Positions 24,975 through 33,603 of a stretch of 62,709 nt of DNA are shown in pieces (the stretch's first letter is position 1; every line of letters starts with the position of its first letter). Source of the DNA: an uncultured Lachnospiraceae bacterium. Its GTDB lineage: Bacteria > Bacillota > Clostridia > Lachnospirales > Lachnospiraceae. The notes beneath the pieces are model-generated. The model had not been told where the DNA came from, did no database searches, and saw nothing but the letters and a program-made list of their open reading frames with translations. A program made the translations under genes and the position numbers. The stretch covers positions 1-62,709 of the forward strand of contig CAJUHP010000020.1 in NCBI GenBank assembly GCA_910586125.1, given 5' to 3'.

Positions 24975-26645
24975 ATGAAGAAGGAGAGATGGATCCAGGC
25001 TGGCTGCGCGGCTGCGGCGGTCTGTGTGATTGCCGGTACAAGCCTGCTGGCCAAGGCAGGCGAGACTCTGGACGTGGAGTCGGCGGTGGCAGGCGTAGCG
25101 GTTCCCTTAAATAATTACTATGCCAGCAGCTTAAACCCGGAGGAAGAGCTGCGGGAATTCCTGGATTCCGATGTGATAGTCAATGCAGGCGGACAGGCAA
25201 TGGGCATTAAGACGCCGACCGAATCGGGTGCGGGAGACGTTCAGCAGCCTTCTTCACAGGCCCCGACGCAGGCGCCTACAGAGGCTCCGACCGAAACTCC
25301 GACGCAGGCGCCTACAGAGGCCCCGACCGAAGCTCCGACGCAGGCCCCTACAGAAGCCCCGACAGAGGCTCCGACGCAGGCGCCGACCGAAGCTCCGACG
25401 CAGGCGCCGACTGAGGCCCCGACTGAAGCTCCGACGCAGGCGCCTACAGAGGCCCCGACCGAAGCTCCGACAGAGACACCTACAGAGGCCCCGACCGAAG
25501 CTTCCACCGAGACGTCTGCTGAGACCGTTTCGCAAGCGCCGACAGAAGAGACTTCTGCGCAGGCACCCACAGAAGCCCCTGCAGAGTCTCCGGCTGCGAG
25601 TTCCGCATCCGCGCAGACGGAAGCTCCTACCGAAGCGCCCGCGCCGAAGGTTTCCCGTTATGCCGACGTCGCCGTATCCCATGTCCGCGACGGCAGTTAT
25701 GTCCGGGTCCGCTCGGAACCGAATACGTCCTCCGAAGTGATGGGTAAGCTGTACAATGACTGTGCAGCCACGATTCTGAATACGGTGGACGGCGAGGACG
25801 GCCAGTGGTATGAGATCAAGTCCGGCAGCGTGAGAGGCTATATCAAGGCAGAATATTTTCTGACTGGCGACGAGGCCGAGGCCAGAGCCATCGAGATCGG
25901 AAAGCTGGAGGGACGTGTCAATACCAACGGCCTGCGCCTGCGCAGCGAGCCGAATCTGGAGAGCGATATCCTGACGCTTCTGTGGTCCGGTGAGAAATAC
26001 GCGGTAATCGAAGAGGGCGACGAATTTGTCAAGGTCATGGTAGACGACCTGGAGGGCTATGTGTTCAGAGAGATGATCGACGTCAAGGTGAAGTTTGACA
26101 CGGCGATTTCTCTGGAGGAAGAACGGCAGCAGAAGGAAGAGGAAGAGCGCAAGAAGAAGGAGGCGGCAGCAGCCAAGAAGAGGCTGGCTGAGGCCAAGAA
26201 GGCGGCGAAGAAAGCGCAGGAGAGCGGAGGAGGCGGCGGAGACGATTCGTCTTCCGGCAGCAGCTCCGAAGTCACAAGCGCAAGCCGGGACGCTCTGGTA
26301 TCTTACGCCAAACAGTGGGCGGGTGTGACTCCTTATGTTTACGGCGGCACCAGCCTGGAGAGCGGCGCGGACTGCTCCGGCTTTACGCGGGCCATTTACA
26401 GCAATGCTTTGGGCATCTCCATTCCCAGAGATTCCCGTTCCCAGGCCAGCGGCGGTACGTCGATCAGCGAGAGCGAGCTGCAGCCCGGCGACCTGGTGTT
26501 CTATAACAAGAGCGGAACGATTGACCATGTAGCGATTTACATTGGCGGCGGCCAGGTTGTTCACGCCAGCAACAGCCGCACCGGTACGATTATTTCCAAT
26601 ATGAAGTACCGCGAGCCCTGCAAATATGTGAGATACATAGACTGA
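24975..26645 (+). CDS. Secreted cell-wall hydrolase: two SH3 domains and C-terminal NlpC/P60
   Basis: The 556-residue preprotein has a signal peptide or N-terminal anchor (about 1-28), a Pro-Thr-Glu/Gln-rich linker (about 95-178), two bacterial SH3 domains (about 228-298 and 312-370), a charged Glu/Lys/Ala coiled coil (about 380-415), a Gly-rich hinge, and an NlpC/P60 peptidase domain (about 436-556). The catalytic residues are visible: C467 in ADCSGF, H518 in DHVAIYI, H530 in VVHASN. It should cleave peptidoglycan stem peptides outside the membrane. ATG 24975 has GGAGG 5 nt upstream; the in-frame TTG at 24963 is rejected. A WalR-type box in the leader suggests cell-wall stress control. Confidence 0.9.
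   Translation: MKKERWIQAGCAAAAVCVIAGTSLLAKAGETLDVESAVAGVAVPLNNYYASSLNPEEELREFLDSDVIVNAGGQAMGIKTPTESGAGDVQQPSSQAPTQAPTEAPTETPTQAPTEAPTEAPTQAPTEAPTEAPTQAPTEAPTQAPTEAPTEAPTQAPTEAPTEAPTETPTEAPTEASTETSAETVSQAPTEETSAQAPTEAPAESPAASSASAQTEAPTEAPAPKVSRYADVAVSHVRDGSYVRVRSEPNTSSEVMGKLYNDCAATILNTVDGEDGQWYEIKSGSVRGYIKAEYFLTGDEAEARAIEIGKLEGRVNTNGLRLRSEPNLESDILTLLWSGEKYAVIEEGDEFVKVMVDDLEGYVFREMIDVKVKFDTAISLEEERQQKEEEERKKKEAAAAKKRLAEAKKAAKKAQESGGGGGDDSSSGSSSEVTSASRDALVSYAKQWAGVTPYVYGGTSLESGADCSGFTRAIYSNALGISIPRDSRSQASGGTSISESELQPGDLVFYNKSGTIDHVAIYIGGGQVVHASNSRTGTIISNMKYREPCKYVRYID
25258..25510 (+). repeat. Pro-Thr-Glu/Gln-Ala coding tandem repeat
   Basis: Twelve-base units encoding APTE, APTQ and APTET are repeated about twenty times inside the hydrolase gene. 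The DNA copies are similar enough for slippage, so unit number probably varies between strains. The protein stretch is a wall-spanning linker that may be O-glycosylated. Confidence 0.85.
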
Positions 26646-26666
26646 TTTTATTGATACGAATAAAAG

Positions 26667-26702
26667 ACCGGTACGGACCTTTTGAGGAAGTACCGGTTTT
26701 TT
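26667..26702 (+). terminator. Rho-independent terminator of the NlpC/P60 gene
   Basis: ACCGGTAC and GTACCGGT form an 8-bp stem around a 15-nt loop, followed by a run of six T. Confidence 0.9.
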
Positions 26703-26750
26703 CTGTATGAACGCTTCTGAAAAGGGCCCTGCCGGACGACGGGAAAACAT

Positions 26751-26779
26751 TTGCTTTCTCCCGGCGGTTATGCTATCAT
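26751..26779 (+). promoter_or_regulatory. Predicted trpS promoter
   Basis: TTGCTT, a 17-bp spacer and TATCAT, 41 bp before the trpS start. No T-box leader fits in the short gap, unlike many Bacillota trpS genes. Confidence 0.55.
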
Positions 26780-26819
26780 TAGTGCAGTACTTTGATGAAA
26801 AAGCGAGGAGACAAATGCG

Positions 26820-27899
26820 ATGAAGAAAGTGATTCTGACCGGCGACCGTCCTACTGGCCGCCTTCATATCGGGCATTATGTGGGCTCTCTGAAGCGGCGT
26901 GTGCAGCTTCAGAATTCCGGCGAATTTGATCATATTTATATTATGATCGCTGACGCGCAGGCGCTGACCGACAATTTTGAAAATCCTGAAAAGGTGCGGA
27001 GCAACATTTTGGAAGTGGCCTTGGATTATCTGGCCTGCGGACTGGACCCCCAGAGAGTCACGATTTTTGTTCAGTCGGCTGTGCCGGAACTGACGGAGAT
27101 TACTTTTTATTATATGAATCTGGTAACGCTGTCCCGGCTGCAGCGCAATCCCACCGTGAAGGCCGAGATCCAGATGCGGGGCTTTGAGACCAGTATTCCG
27201 GTGGGATTTCTGAATTATCCGATCAGCCAGGCCGCCGACATCACGGCGTTTAAGGCGACAACGGTTCCTGTGGGGGAGGACCAGTTGCCGATGATTGAAC
27301 AGACCAGAGAGATCGTCAGAAAATTTAACAGCATTTACGGGGAAGTCCTGACAGAGCCGGATGCGCTGCTTCCGTCCAATTCGGCGTGCCAGCGTCTGCC
27401 GGGCACCGACGGGAAGGCCAAGATGAGCAAATCGCTGGGGAACTGCATATATCTGGCCGACGAGGCGGAAGAAGTGCGGAAAAAAGTGATGAGCATGTAT
27501 ACGGATCCCGATCACATTCGGGTTTCCGATCCGGGAAAACTGGAGGGGAACACGGTGTTCACATATCTGGATGCGTTCTGCCAGGAGGAACATTTTGCCC
27601 GCTACCTGCCGGAGTATGAAAATCTGGCGGCGCTGAAAGCGCATTATCAGGCCGGCGGTTTGGGCGATGTGAAGGTAAAGAAGTTTTTAAACCGTGTGCT
27701 GGAGGACGAGCTGGAACCGATTCGCGCCCGGCGCCTGGAGTATGCGGGAAGAATTGGCGAAGTCTATGAGATGCTGAAAAAGGGAAGCGAAACGGCCCGC
27801 CGGGAAGCGGCGGATACGCTGGAGTGCATGAAAGCGGCGATGAAGATTAATTATTTTGAGGATGCCGAATTTCTGAAAGACTGGAATGCGAGAGAGTGA
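26820..27899 (+). CDS. trpS: Tryptophan-tRNA ligase
   Basis: This 359-residue class I aminoacyl-tRNA synthetase has the HIGH motif at residues 16-19 (GRLHIGHYVGSL) and KMSKS at about 201-205. The order and length match bacterial TrpRS of the slightly longer Clostridia type. It charges tRNA-Trp in the cytoplasm. It stands alone, with its own promoter and an upstream terminator. Confidence 0.95.
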   Translation: MKKVILTGDRPTGRLHIGHYVGSLKRRVQLQNSGEFDHIYIMIADAQALTDNFENPEKVRSNILEVALDYLACGLDPQRVTIFVQSAVPELTEITFYYMNLVTLSRLQRNPTVKAEIQMRGFETSIPVGFLNYPISQAADITAFKATTVPVGEDQLPMIEQTREIVRKFNSIYGEVLTEPDALLPSNSACQRLPGTDGKAKMSKSLGNCIYLADEAEEVRKKVMSMYTDPDHIRVSDPGKLEGNTVFTYLDAFCQEEHFARYLPEYENLAALKAHYQAGGLGDVKVKKFLNRVLEDELEPIRARRLEYAGRIGEVYEMLKKGSETARREAADTLECMKAAMKINYFEDAEFLKDWNARE

Positions 27900-28018
27900 A
27901 CGGATTTCGGATCCTACAACGTTTGGAGATGCGTTTTAGAAAGGCGAAAATGGGGTTGGGCGCGTGTTTCGCGGGACGGAACATGCCATGAGAAAGCGGG
28001 CTGAAAGGAGGACAGGAG

Positions 28019-29458
28019 ATGCAGGAGCAGGAAATACAGGAGGCGAATGCCGTGCGGCAGGAAATAGAGAGCCAAAAGGCGCAGGAACCCGAGGCGGCAA
28101 AGCGGGAAGAGGAAACGTCTCAGAATGACAATCCGGTGCCGAAAGTCAGCATTATCGTGCCGGTGTATAATGCAGAGAAAGCGCTGCGCCGCTGTGTGGA
28201 CAGTATTTTGAATCAGGAGTTTACAGATTTTGAATTGATTTTGATAGATGACGGCAGCAAGGATTCGTCGGGCGCGATCTGCGACAGCTATGCGGCGGCG
28301 GATTCGCGCGTCCATGTACGGCATAAGGCGAATACCGGCGTATCGGACACCCGCAACATGGCGCTGGACATGGCGCGCGGAACGTATCTGCAGTTTCTGG
28401 ACAGCGACGACTGGATCACGCCGGACGCCACAAAACTGTTTGTCCGCACGGCTGAGGAGAAAGACTGTGATCTGGTAATCTCAGATTTTTACCGCGTGGC
28501 GGGCGACCGGGTTTCCCGCAAGGGCGATCTTGAGGAGAGCGAAGTCATGAGCCGGGAGGAATTTGCCGGCCATATGATGGAGAATCCGGCCGATTTTTAT
28601 TACGGTGTTCTGTGGAATAAGCTGTACAAAAGAGAGATTGTAGAGCGCTGTCAGATTCGTATGGATGCGGAAGTGAGCTGGTGTGAAGATTTTCTGTTTA
28701 ATCTGGAATATATTCTGCACGGAAAGCGGTTCTGCGCCCTGCCGGTTCCGCTGTATTACTATGTCAAGACAGAAGGTTCTCTGGTGGCGCAGAATATCAG
28801 CCTGACCAAGACGGTTAAAATGAAGCGGATGGTCTTTTCCTACTACAATGAATTTTTCAAAAATGTGTATGAGGAAGAAGACTATGAAAAAAATAAACTG
28901 CAGGTTTACCGCTATCTGATCGATGCGGCCGGGGACGGCATTGTGCCGCCTGCAATTTTGCCGGGCGCGAAAAAACTGGGCAGTGAGAGAACGCCGGTAG
29001 ATGTAAAAGTGGTCGGCAACGACGGCTTTTTTATGGAGGAATACCGAAACAGAAAGCTTTTGGATCGCTATCTGGAGATCGTCTCTCTGGCGGAAAATCT
29101 GTCCCTGAACGAAGTGCGCCTGCTTTTGTATCTGAGCCAGCCTCACGGAGCCGGAAATCGCCGGGAATTGGCTGACTTTGCGGATATGCCGTACAGCATT
29201 CTGCTGGCAACGCTGCAGCTTCTGGCAGTCAAGGGGTTTGTGAAGCTGTCCGAAATACGCACCGGCGAGGATAAGAAGGAAGGAAAACGGCTGCATATTC
29301 AGTTTACGCCGGAGGCGGAGCCGGCTCTTGACGGGATTGCGGCGGCAATCCGCGATTTTGACGAGGCCCGCTTTGCCGGGTTTACGGAGGAAGAAAGAAT
29401 TCAATACGCCAGGCTGAATCAGAAGATGAAAGAGAATATCCTGCGCGTTCTGCGCTGA
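28019..29458 (+). CDS. Family 2 glycosyltransferase fused to a C-terminal MarR-like winged helix
   Basis: This is a 479-residue protein. After a charged N-terminal 40 residues, a GT-A domain is clear: VSIIVPVYNAEKALRRCVDS, FELILIDDGSKDSSG, and the DXD-type QFLDSDDWITP. The last 120 residues do not look like a glycosyltransferase. They read like a MarR winged helix: LSLNEVRLLLYLSQ, a recognition-helix region YSILLATLQLLAVKGFVKL, a basic wing, HIQFTPEAEPAL, and the typical MarR C-terminal helix FTEEERIQYARLNQKM. No stop or frameshift separates the parts, and a strong GGAGG precedes ATG 28019. The sugar acceptor is unknown. Confidence 0.78.
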   Translation: MQEQEIQEANAVRQEIESQKAQEPEAAKREEETSQNDNPVPKVSIIVPVYNAEKALRRCVDSILNQEFTDFELILIDDGSKDSSGAICDSYAAADSRVHVRHKANTGVSDTRNMALDMARGTYLQFLDSDDWITPDATKLFVRTAEEKDCDLVISDFYRVAGDRVSRKGDLEESEVMSREEFAGHMMENPADFYYGVLWNKLYKREIVERCQIRMDAEVSWCEDFLFNLEYILHGKRFCALPVPLYYYVKTEGSLVAQNISLTKTVKMKRMVFSYYNEFFKNVYEEEDYEKNKLQVYRYLIDAAGDGIVPPAILPGAKKLGSERTPVDVKVVGNDGFFMEEYRNRKLLDRYLEIVSLAENLSLNEVRLLLYLSQPHGAGNRRELADFADMPYSILLATLQLLAVKGFVKLSEIRTGEDKKEGKRLHIQFTPEAEPALDGIAAAIRDFDEARFAGFTEEERIQYARLNQKMKENILRVLR

Positions 29459-29482
29459 AAACCGAGAAAAGAAGGGAGCGGT

Positions 29483-29971
29483 ATGCAAAGAAGAGATAAA
29501 ATCAACTATTACCTAGATCTGGCCGATGTGGTCTCCCGCAGGAGCACATGCCTGCGCCGCCGTTACGGGGCGGTCATCGTAAAAAACGACGAGGTGATTT
29601 CGACCGGCTATGTGGGCGCGCCCAGAGGGAGGAAGAACTGTTCGGATCTGGGAGTCTGCCTGCGCCAGAAGATGAATATTCCCCGCGGAGAGCGCTATGA
29701 GCTGTGCCGCAGCGTTCATGCGGAGGCCAACGCCATTATCAGCGCCGACCGAGAGCGGATGATCGGCAGCGCGCTGTATCTGGTGGGGCGGGAAGTGGCG
29801 ACCGATGAGTACATTCAGAACTCCTGTAGCTGTTCCATGTGTAAAAGGCAGATTATCAATGCAGGCATCGAGACGGTCTATATCCGGGACGACGAGGACC
29901 ATTATCGGACCATCGCCGTGCAGGACTGGATCGAGAACGATGAGACGCTGGAAGGAAAGCTGGGGTACTGA
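29483..29971 (+). CDS. dCMP deaminase (deoxycytidylate deaminase family)
   Basis: This 162-residue zinc-dependent deaminase has HAEANAI (H79, E81) as catalytic motif and zinc ligands C117 and C120 in SCSMC. An insertion with further Cys/His (NCSDLGVCLRQKM) is typical of the ComEB/dCMP deaminase branch. It would convert dCMP to dUMP for dTTP synthesis. It lies 24 bp after the glycosyltransferase gene and converges on the LacI gene with only 11 bp between the stops. Confidence 0.85.
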   Translation: MQRRDKINYYLDLADVVSRRSTCLRRRYGAVIVKNDEVISTGYVGAPRGRKNCSDLGVCLRQKMNIPRGERYELCRSVHAEANAIISADRERMIGSALYLVGREVATDEYIQNSCSCSMCKRQIINAGIETVYIRDDEDHYRTIAVQDWIENDETLEGKLGY

Positions 29972-29982
29972 TTTTCGCAGCC

Positions 29983-31017
29983 TCAAGGAAGGCGCGTACA
30001 AGGAGGCCGGCAGCTTTCTCTCTCAACCAGAGAGTGAGGGACAAGGATCTTTGTCGCTAACAGGTTCGGGTTCTCAATATGATTGATCAGTTGAGACGCC
30101 GCCTCGATGCCAAGCTGAAAGGAATGGATGTCGATGGAGGTCAGCATGGGCGACGAGATGCGGGCCAAAAGAGAATTGTTGAAGGAGACGACAGACAGAT
30201 CCTTGGGAACACAGAGATCGTGCTGTTCACAGGACCGCACCACCGCCACCGCCAGGATATCGTCGCTGGCCACAATGGCGGTGGGGCGGTTTTCCATTGT
30301 GAGCAGACGGTCAAAAAGCTCTTTCCAATCGGAAGAAAACGGATCGGTCTCCACACAGTAGTCCGGGATCAGCGGCAGTTGATGTTTTGTCAGCGCCGCC
30401 TGATACCCGGCTTTTCTTTCGGCAGAAAACAACATGGCGCGTTGATTGCCCACAAAGGCGATGCGGCGGTGTCCCAGGCGGTAAAGATATTGCGCCGCCT
30501 CCTCCCCGGCCAAAAAATTGTCGTTGTCAATATAAATCGTCTGGTTGGCATACTGCTTGGCCTTACCGATCAGAACATAGAGCAGCCCCTCGTTATAGAG
30601 GTATTCCGTGACGGCGTCGTCCTGTTTGGAGTACAGGAGGATGAAACCGCCGGAGCGCTCTTCCTTTGCCAGCGTGCGCACAGCCCGCAAAATCTCCTCG
30701 TCATCCTGTCCGGTAACGACCGTGCTGATATATTCGCGGTCATTGCAGAACTGGCTGATGCCACGGATGGCCTCCAGATAAAAAGCGTTCTCATACACAT
30801 TCCGGGAGGAGGGAGGGAGAATGATGCCGATGATCGGGAAAGGCTGATTGGGCTGAGCGCCGGATGAAAAGCTCGGCTCGTATCCGAGCTGCGCCATAGC
30901 CTGGCGGACCCGCTCCTTGGTTTCCCGGCTGATGGAGGGGTGGTCTTTGCAGGTTCGCGAGACGGTAGAGGGGGATACGCCGGCCAGAGCAGCTACATCC
31001 TTGATCGTAACGGCCAT
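29983..31017 (-). CDS. LacI-family transcriptional regulator, MalR-like
   Basis: This 344-residue regulator has an N-terminal helix-turn-helix (TIKDVAALAGVSPSTVSR, about 4-22) with the hinge helix region, followed by a periplasmic-binding-protein-like effector domain (FPIIGIILPPSSRN, GHRRIAFVGNQ, TAIVASDDILAVAVV). It is divergent from the maltose PTS operon. The shared 366-bp region contains three copies of a 16-bp element, one overlapping the operon's start site. Repression lifted by a maltose-derived effector is the likely mode. Confidence 0.9.
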   Translation of the reverse strand: MAVTIKDVAALAGVSPSTVSRTCKDHPSISRETKERVRQAMAQLGYEPSFSSGAQPNQPFPIIGIILPPSSRNVYENAFYLEAIRGISQFCNDREYISTVVTGQDDEEILRAVRTLAKEERSGGFILLYSKQDDAVTEYLYNEGLLYVLIGKAKQYANQTIYIDNDNFLAGEEAAQYLYRLGHRRIAFVGNQRAMLFSAERKAGYQAALTKHQLPLIPDYCVETDPFSSDWKELFDRLLTMENRPTAIVASDDILAVAVVRSCEQHDLCVPKDLSVVSFNNSLLARISSPMLTSIDIHSFQLGIEAASQLINHIENPNLLATKILVPHSLVERESCRPPCTRLP

Positions 31018-31137
31018 AGATAAAGATTCCTTTCCAAAGATTCTCGTTGCGTGTTCTTTGTATTGTTATAAAAGAAATTCGCAGAAAAGTCAATAGGCCA
31101 AGGAAAAAGGGTGTCGTGATATTTCATAAAAAAGTAG

Positions 31138-31153
31138 TGCAAAAATTATGCAA
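31138..31153 (+). promoter_or_regulatory. Putative LacI-type operator, copy 1
   Basis: TGCAAAAATTATGCAA, upstream of the operon promoter. It has the same pattern as copies 2 and 3, with two TGCAA-like half elements nine bases apart. Confidence 0.5.
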
Positions 31154-31187
31154 AGTGCAGAAAATGCCTGAGTACCTCGATTTCCTG

Positions 31188-31216
31188 TTGAAATTTCCCG
31201 GCAAATCGTCTATATT
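31188..31216 (+). promoter_or_regulatory. Promoter of the maltose PTS operon
   Basis: TTGAAA, a 17-bp spacer and TATATT predict a start near 31223. Operator copy 2 covers that position, so a bound repressor would block initiation. Confidence 0.65.
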
Positions 31217-31223
31217 GGAGTTG

Positions 31224-31239
31224 TGCAAAAGTTGCGTAA
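31224..31239 (+). promoter_or_regulatory. Putative LacI-type operator, copy 2
   Basis: TGCAAAAGTTGCGTAA lies on the predicted transcription start of the PTS operon, 86 bp from copy 1. Confidence 0.5.
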
Positions 31240-31279
31240 AATGAGCGCTATTAATTGCGAATTATTGCATGATAAAGTG

Positions 31280-31295
31280 CGCAAAAATAATGCAA
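31280..31295 (+). promoter_or_regulatory. Putative LacI-type operator, copy 3
   Basis: CGCAAAAATAATGCAA lies in the leader, 56 bp after copy 2. A looser match, TTGCGAATTATTGCA, sits in between at about 31255-31269. Confidence 0.5.
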
Positions 31296-31383
31296 CATAG
31301 TGGAACGGCAAGCGCAGCAGGATGGAAAACAGACATTTGTATCCAGTGGCGCGCAAACAAAAAGGAAAGAGGAGGAGCGTATT

Positions 31384-33588
31384 ATGAGCAGCACAGCAAA
31401 GGGCGCGGGGGAAATTCGGATTGTATCTCCCGTAACGGGAAAAATCCTTGCTTTGGAGCAGGTTCCGGACCCGGTATTTGCGGGAAAAGCTTTGGGGGAC
31501 GGCGCGGCTATCATTCCAGCGGAAGGGAAGATCTGCAGCCCGGTAGCGGGAACCGTCACCACGGTGGCGGCGACGAAACATGCCTATGGATTTCGGACAG
31601 AGCATGGCCTGGAGATACTGGTTCATGTCGGATTGGAGACCGTGGGGTTAAACGGAGAAGGCTTTACGGTTCATGTTCAGGAGGGGGACACGGTCCAGGC
31701 CGGAGATCTGATTGCGGAGGTGGATCTAAAGCTTCTGAAGAGCAAAAAGATCGAGCCCATCACGCCGGTGGTCATCTGCGGCGGCATGGAAGATTTGGAA
31801 TTACATACGGCGCAGGGGGAGATCCGCAGGGGCAGCGGCGTGCTGCTTACCTTGACGCCAAAGCCTGCCGCAGCCGGCCAGGCATCCTTGCCGGAACGAA
31901 AAGAGAAAAAAGAGGAGACGGCCGGGACTTCGCAGGCAAAAAAGAAAAAGCCGGGGCTCAATTTTGATTTTCTTCAGAAACTCGGCAAAGTGCTGATGAC
32001 GGTCATTGCGGTGATGCCAGCGGCCGGACTGATGCTCAGCCTGGGGAAGCTGGTCCAGATGGCGGGGACGGACGTCTCGTTTCTGATGACGGTCGGCAGT
32101 ACCATGGAAAATATCGGATGGGCCATCATCAACAATCTGCACATCCTGTTTGCGGCAGCCATCGGCGGTTCCTGGGCAAAAGAGCGGGCCGGCGGCGCGT
32201 TTGCGGCGGTGATCGCCTTTATTCTGATCAACTGCATTACCGGCGCGGCCTTCGGTGTCACAAGCGATATGCTGAACCAGCCGGACGCGGTCGTCACATC
32301 GCTGTTTGGCCAGGAGATGCTGGTGGAGAATTATTTTACCTCCGTATTGGGGGCTCCTGCGCTGAATATGGGCGTCTTTGTCGGTATCATCGCCGGCTTT
32401 GTGGGCGGGGTGGTATACAATAAATACTATAATTTCCGGAAGCTGCCGGACGCCCTGTCTTTCTTCAACGGCAAACGTTTTGTTCCGCTGGCGGTCATTG
32501 CCTACTCGACGGCGATCTCTCTGATCATGATTGTGATCTGGCCGCTGGTTCAGACCGGTATCAACATATTCGGCGTTTGGATCGCCAACTCTTCCTCGAC
32601 GTCCCCTGTGCTGGCTCCGTTTATCTACGGAACGCTGGAGCGTCTGCTGCTGCCGTTCGGGCTGCACCACATGCTGACCATACCGATGAATTACACCTCC
32701 TTCGGGGGCACGTATCTGATCCAGACCGGAATCAACGCCGGCTCGGAGGTGTTCGGACAGGATCCGCTGTGGCTGGCCTGGGTTACAGACCTGATTAATT
32801 TTAAGGACGCCGGAAACCTGGCATCCTATGAGACGTTGCTTACGACCGTGACGCCGGCGCGTTTTAAGGTGGGACAGATGATCGGCGCAACCGGTCTTTT
32901 GATGGGAATCGCTTTTGCCATGTACCGCCGTGTGGATGCAGATAAGAAGAAAAATTACCGCTCCATGTTCCTCTCCACGGTGCTGGCGGTATTTCTGACC
33001 GGCGTCACTGAGCCGCTGGAATTTATGTTTATGTTCTGCGCGCTGCCACTCTATGTGGTGTATGCGGTTTTGCAGGGATGTGCCTTTGCCATGGCGGGGC
33101 TTTTCCATCTGCGCCTGCATTCTTTTGGAAATCTGGAATTTCTGACCCGTGTTCCTATGTCGCTGAAAGCGGGGCTGGGAGGCGACATTTTGAATTTTGT
33201 GATCTGCTGTGCTGTATTTTTGGTCATCGGTTATTTCGTGGCCTACTATATGATCGGAAAACTGGGTTTTGCCACGCCGGGCCGGCTTGGGAATTATACC
33301 GATGAAAATGAGGACGGCGCAGAGAAGACGGCAGCCGGGGGCCAGAGCGCTTCGGGCGGCCAGCCGGAGCGGATCATCGCGCTGCTGGGCGGCCGGGAGA
33401 ACATCGTTTTAGTGGATGCCTGCATGACCCGCCTGCGCGTGACGGTCAAAGATCCGGGCAAGGTGGCCGGGCTTGCAGAATGGAAGGCAGAGGGAGCGCT
33501 GGGTTTGGTCCAGAAGGACAAGGGAATCCAGGCGATATACGGGCCGAAGGCGGATGTGCTGAAATCGGATATCAACGATATTTTGTAG
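31384..33588 (+). CDS. PTS maltose/glucose-type transporter, fused EIIA-EIIC-EIIB
   Basis: This 734-residue phosphotransferase permease has domains in the order IIA, IIC, IIB. The IIA(Glc) domain (about 10-140) has both family histidines, H66 in ATKHAYGF and the phosphorylated H81 in ILVHVGLET. A membrane IIC of about ten helices follows (about 200-600, with FGLHHMLTIPMNYTSFGG). The C-terminal IIB domain carries the phospho-cysteine C680 in VDACMTRLRV. Maltose is the likely substrate because the next genes are MapP- and MalQ-like; the product would be maltose 6'-phosphate. Enterococcal MalT has the order IICBA, so the fusion order differs. ATG 31384 follows AGGAGGAG; the in-frame GTG at 31300 lies in the leader and is rejected. 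Confidence 0.88.
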   Translation: MSSTAKGAGEIRIVSPVTGKILALEQVPDPVFAGKALGDGAAIIPAEGKICSPVAGTVTTVAATKHAYGFRTEHGLEILVHVGLETVGLNGEGFTVHVQEGDTVQAGDLIAEVDLKLLKSKKIEPITPVVICGGMEDLELHTAQGEIRRGSGVLLTLTPKPAAAGQASLPERKEKKEETAGTSQAKKKKPGLNFDFLQKLGKVLMTVIAVMPAAGLMLSLGKLVQMAGTDVSFLMTVGSTMENIGWAIINNLHILFAAAIGGSWAKERAGGAFAAVIAFILINCITGAAFGVTSDMLNQPDAVVTSLFGQEMLVENYFTSVLGAPALNMGVFVGIIAGFVGGVVYNKYYNFRKLPDALSFFNGKRFVPLAVIAYSTAISLIMIVIWPLVQTGINIFGVWIANSSSTSPVLAPFIYGTLERLLLPFGLHHMLTIPMNYTSFGGTYLIQTGINAGSEVFGQDPLWLAWVTDLINFKDAGNLASYETLLTTVTPARFKVGQMIGATGLLMGIAFAMYRRVDADKKKNYRSMFLSTVLAVFLTGVTEPLEFMFMFCALPLYVVYAVLQGCAFAMAGLFHLRLHSFGNLEFLTRVPMSLKAGLGGDILNFVICCAVFLVIGYFVAYYMIGKLGFATPGRLGNYTDENEDGAEKTAAGGQSASGGQPERIIALLGGRENIVLVDACMTRLRVTVKDPGKVAGLAEWKAEGALGLVQKDKGIQAIYGPKADVLKSDINDIL

Positions 33589-33603
33589 AGAGCGGAGCGT
33601 GAT

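Noticed and set aside
25258..25510. CRISPR-like array
   Set aside because: The units are 12-base coding repeats in frame with a clear protein and have no spacers.
26703..26819. T-box before trpS
   Set aside because: The gap is too short, and no AGGTGGTACCGCG-type core is present.
25254..27644. Open minus-strand frame of 796 codons opposite the NlpC/P60 gene and trpS
   Set aside because: It is a by-product of the tandem repeat and GC-rich codon use. It has no ribosome site and no domain pattern, and both plus-strand genes are certain.
31801..33120. Minus-strand frame of 439 codons opposite the PTS gene
   Set aside because: The composition is His/Arg/Gln-rich, as expected from reversed membrane-protein codons, and no start signal is present.
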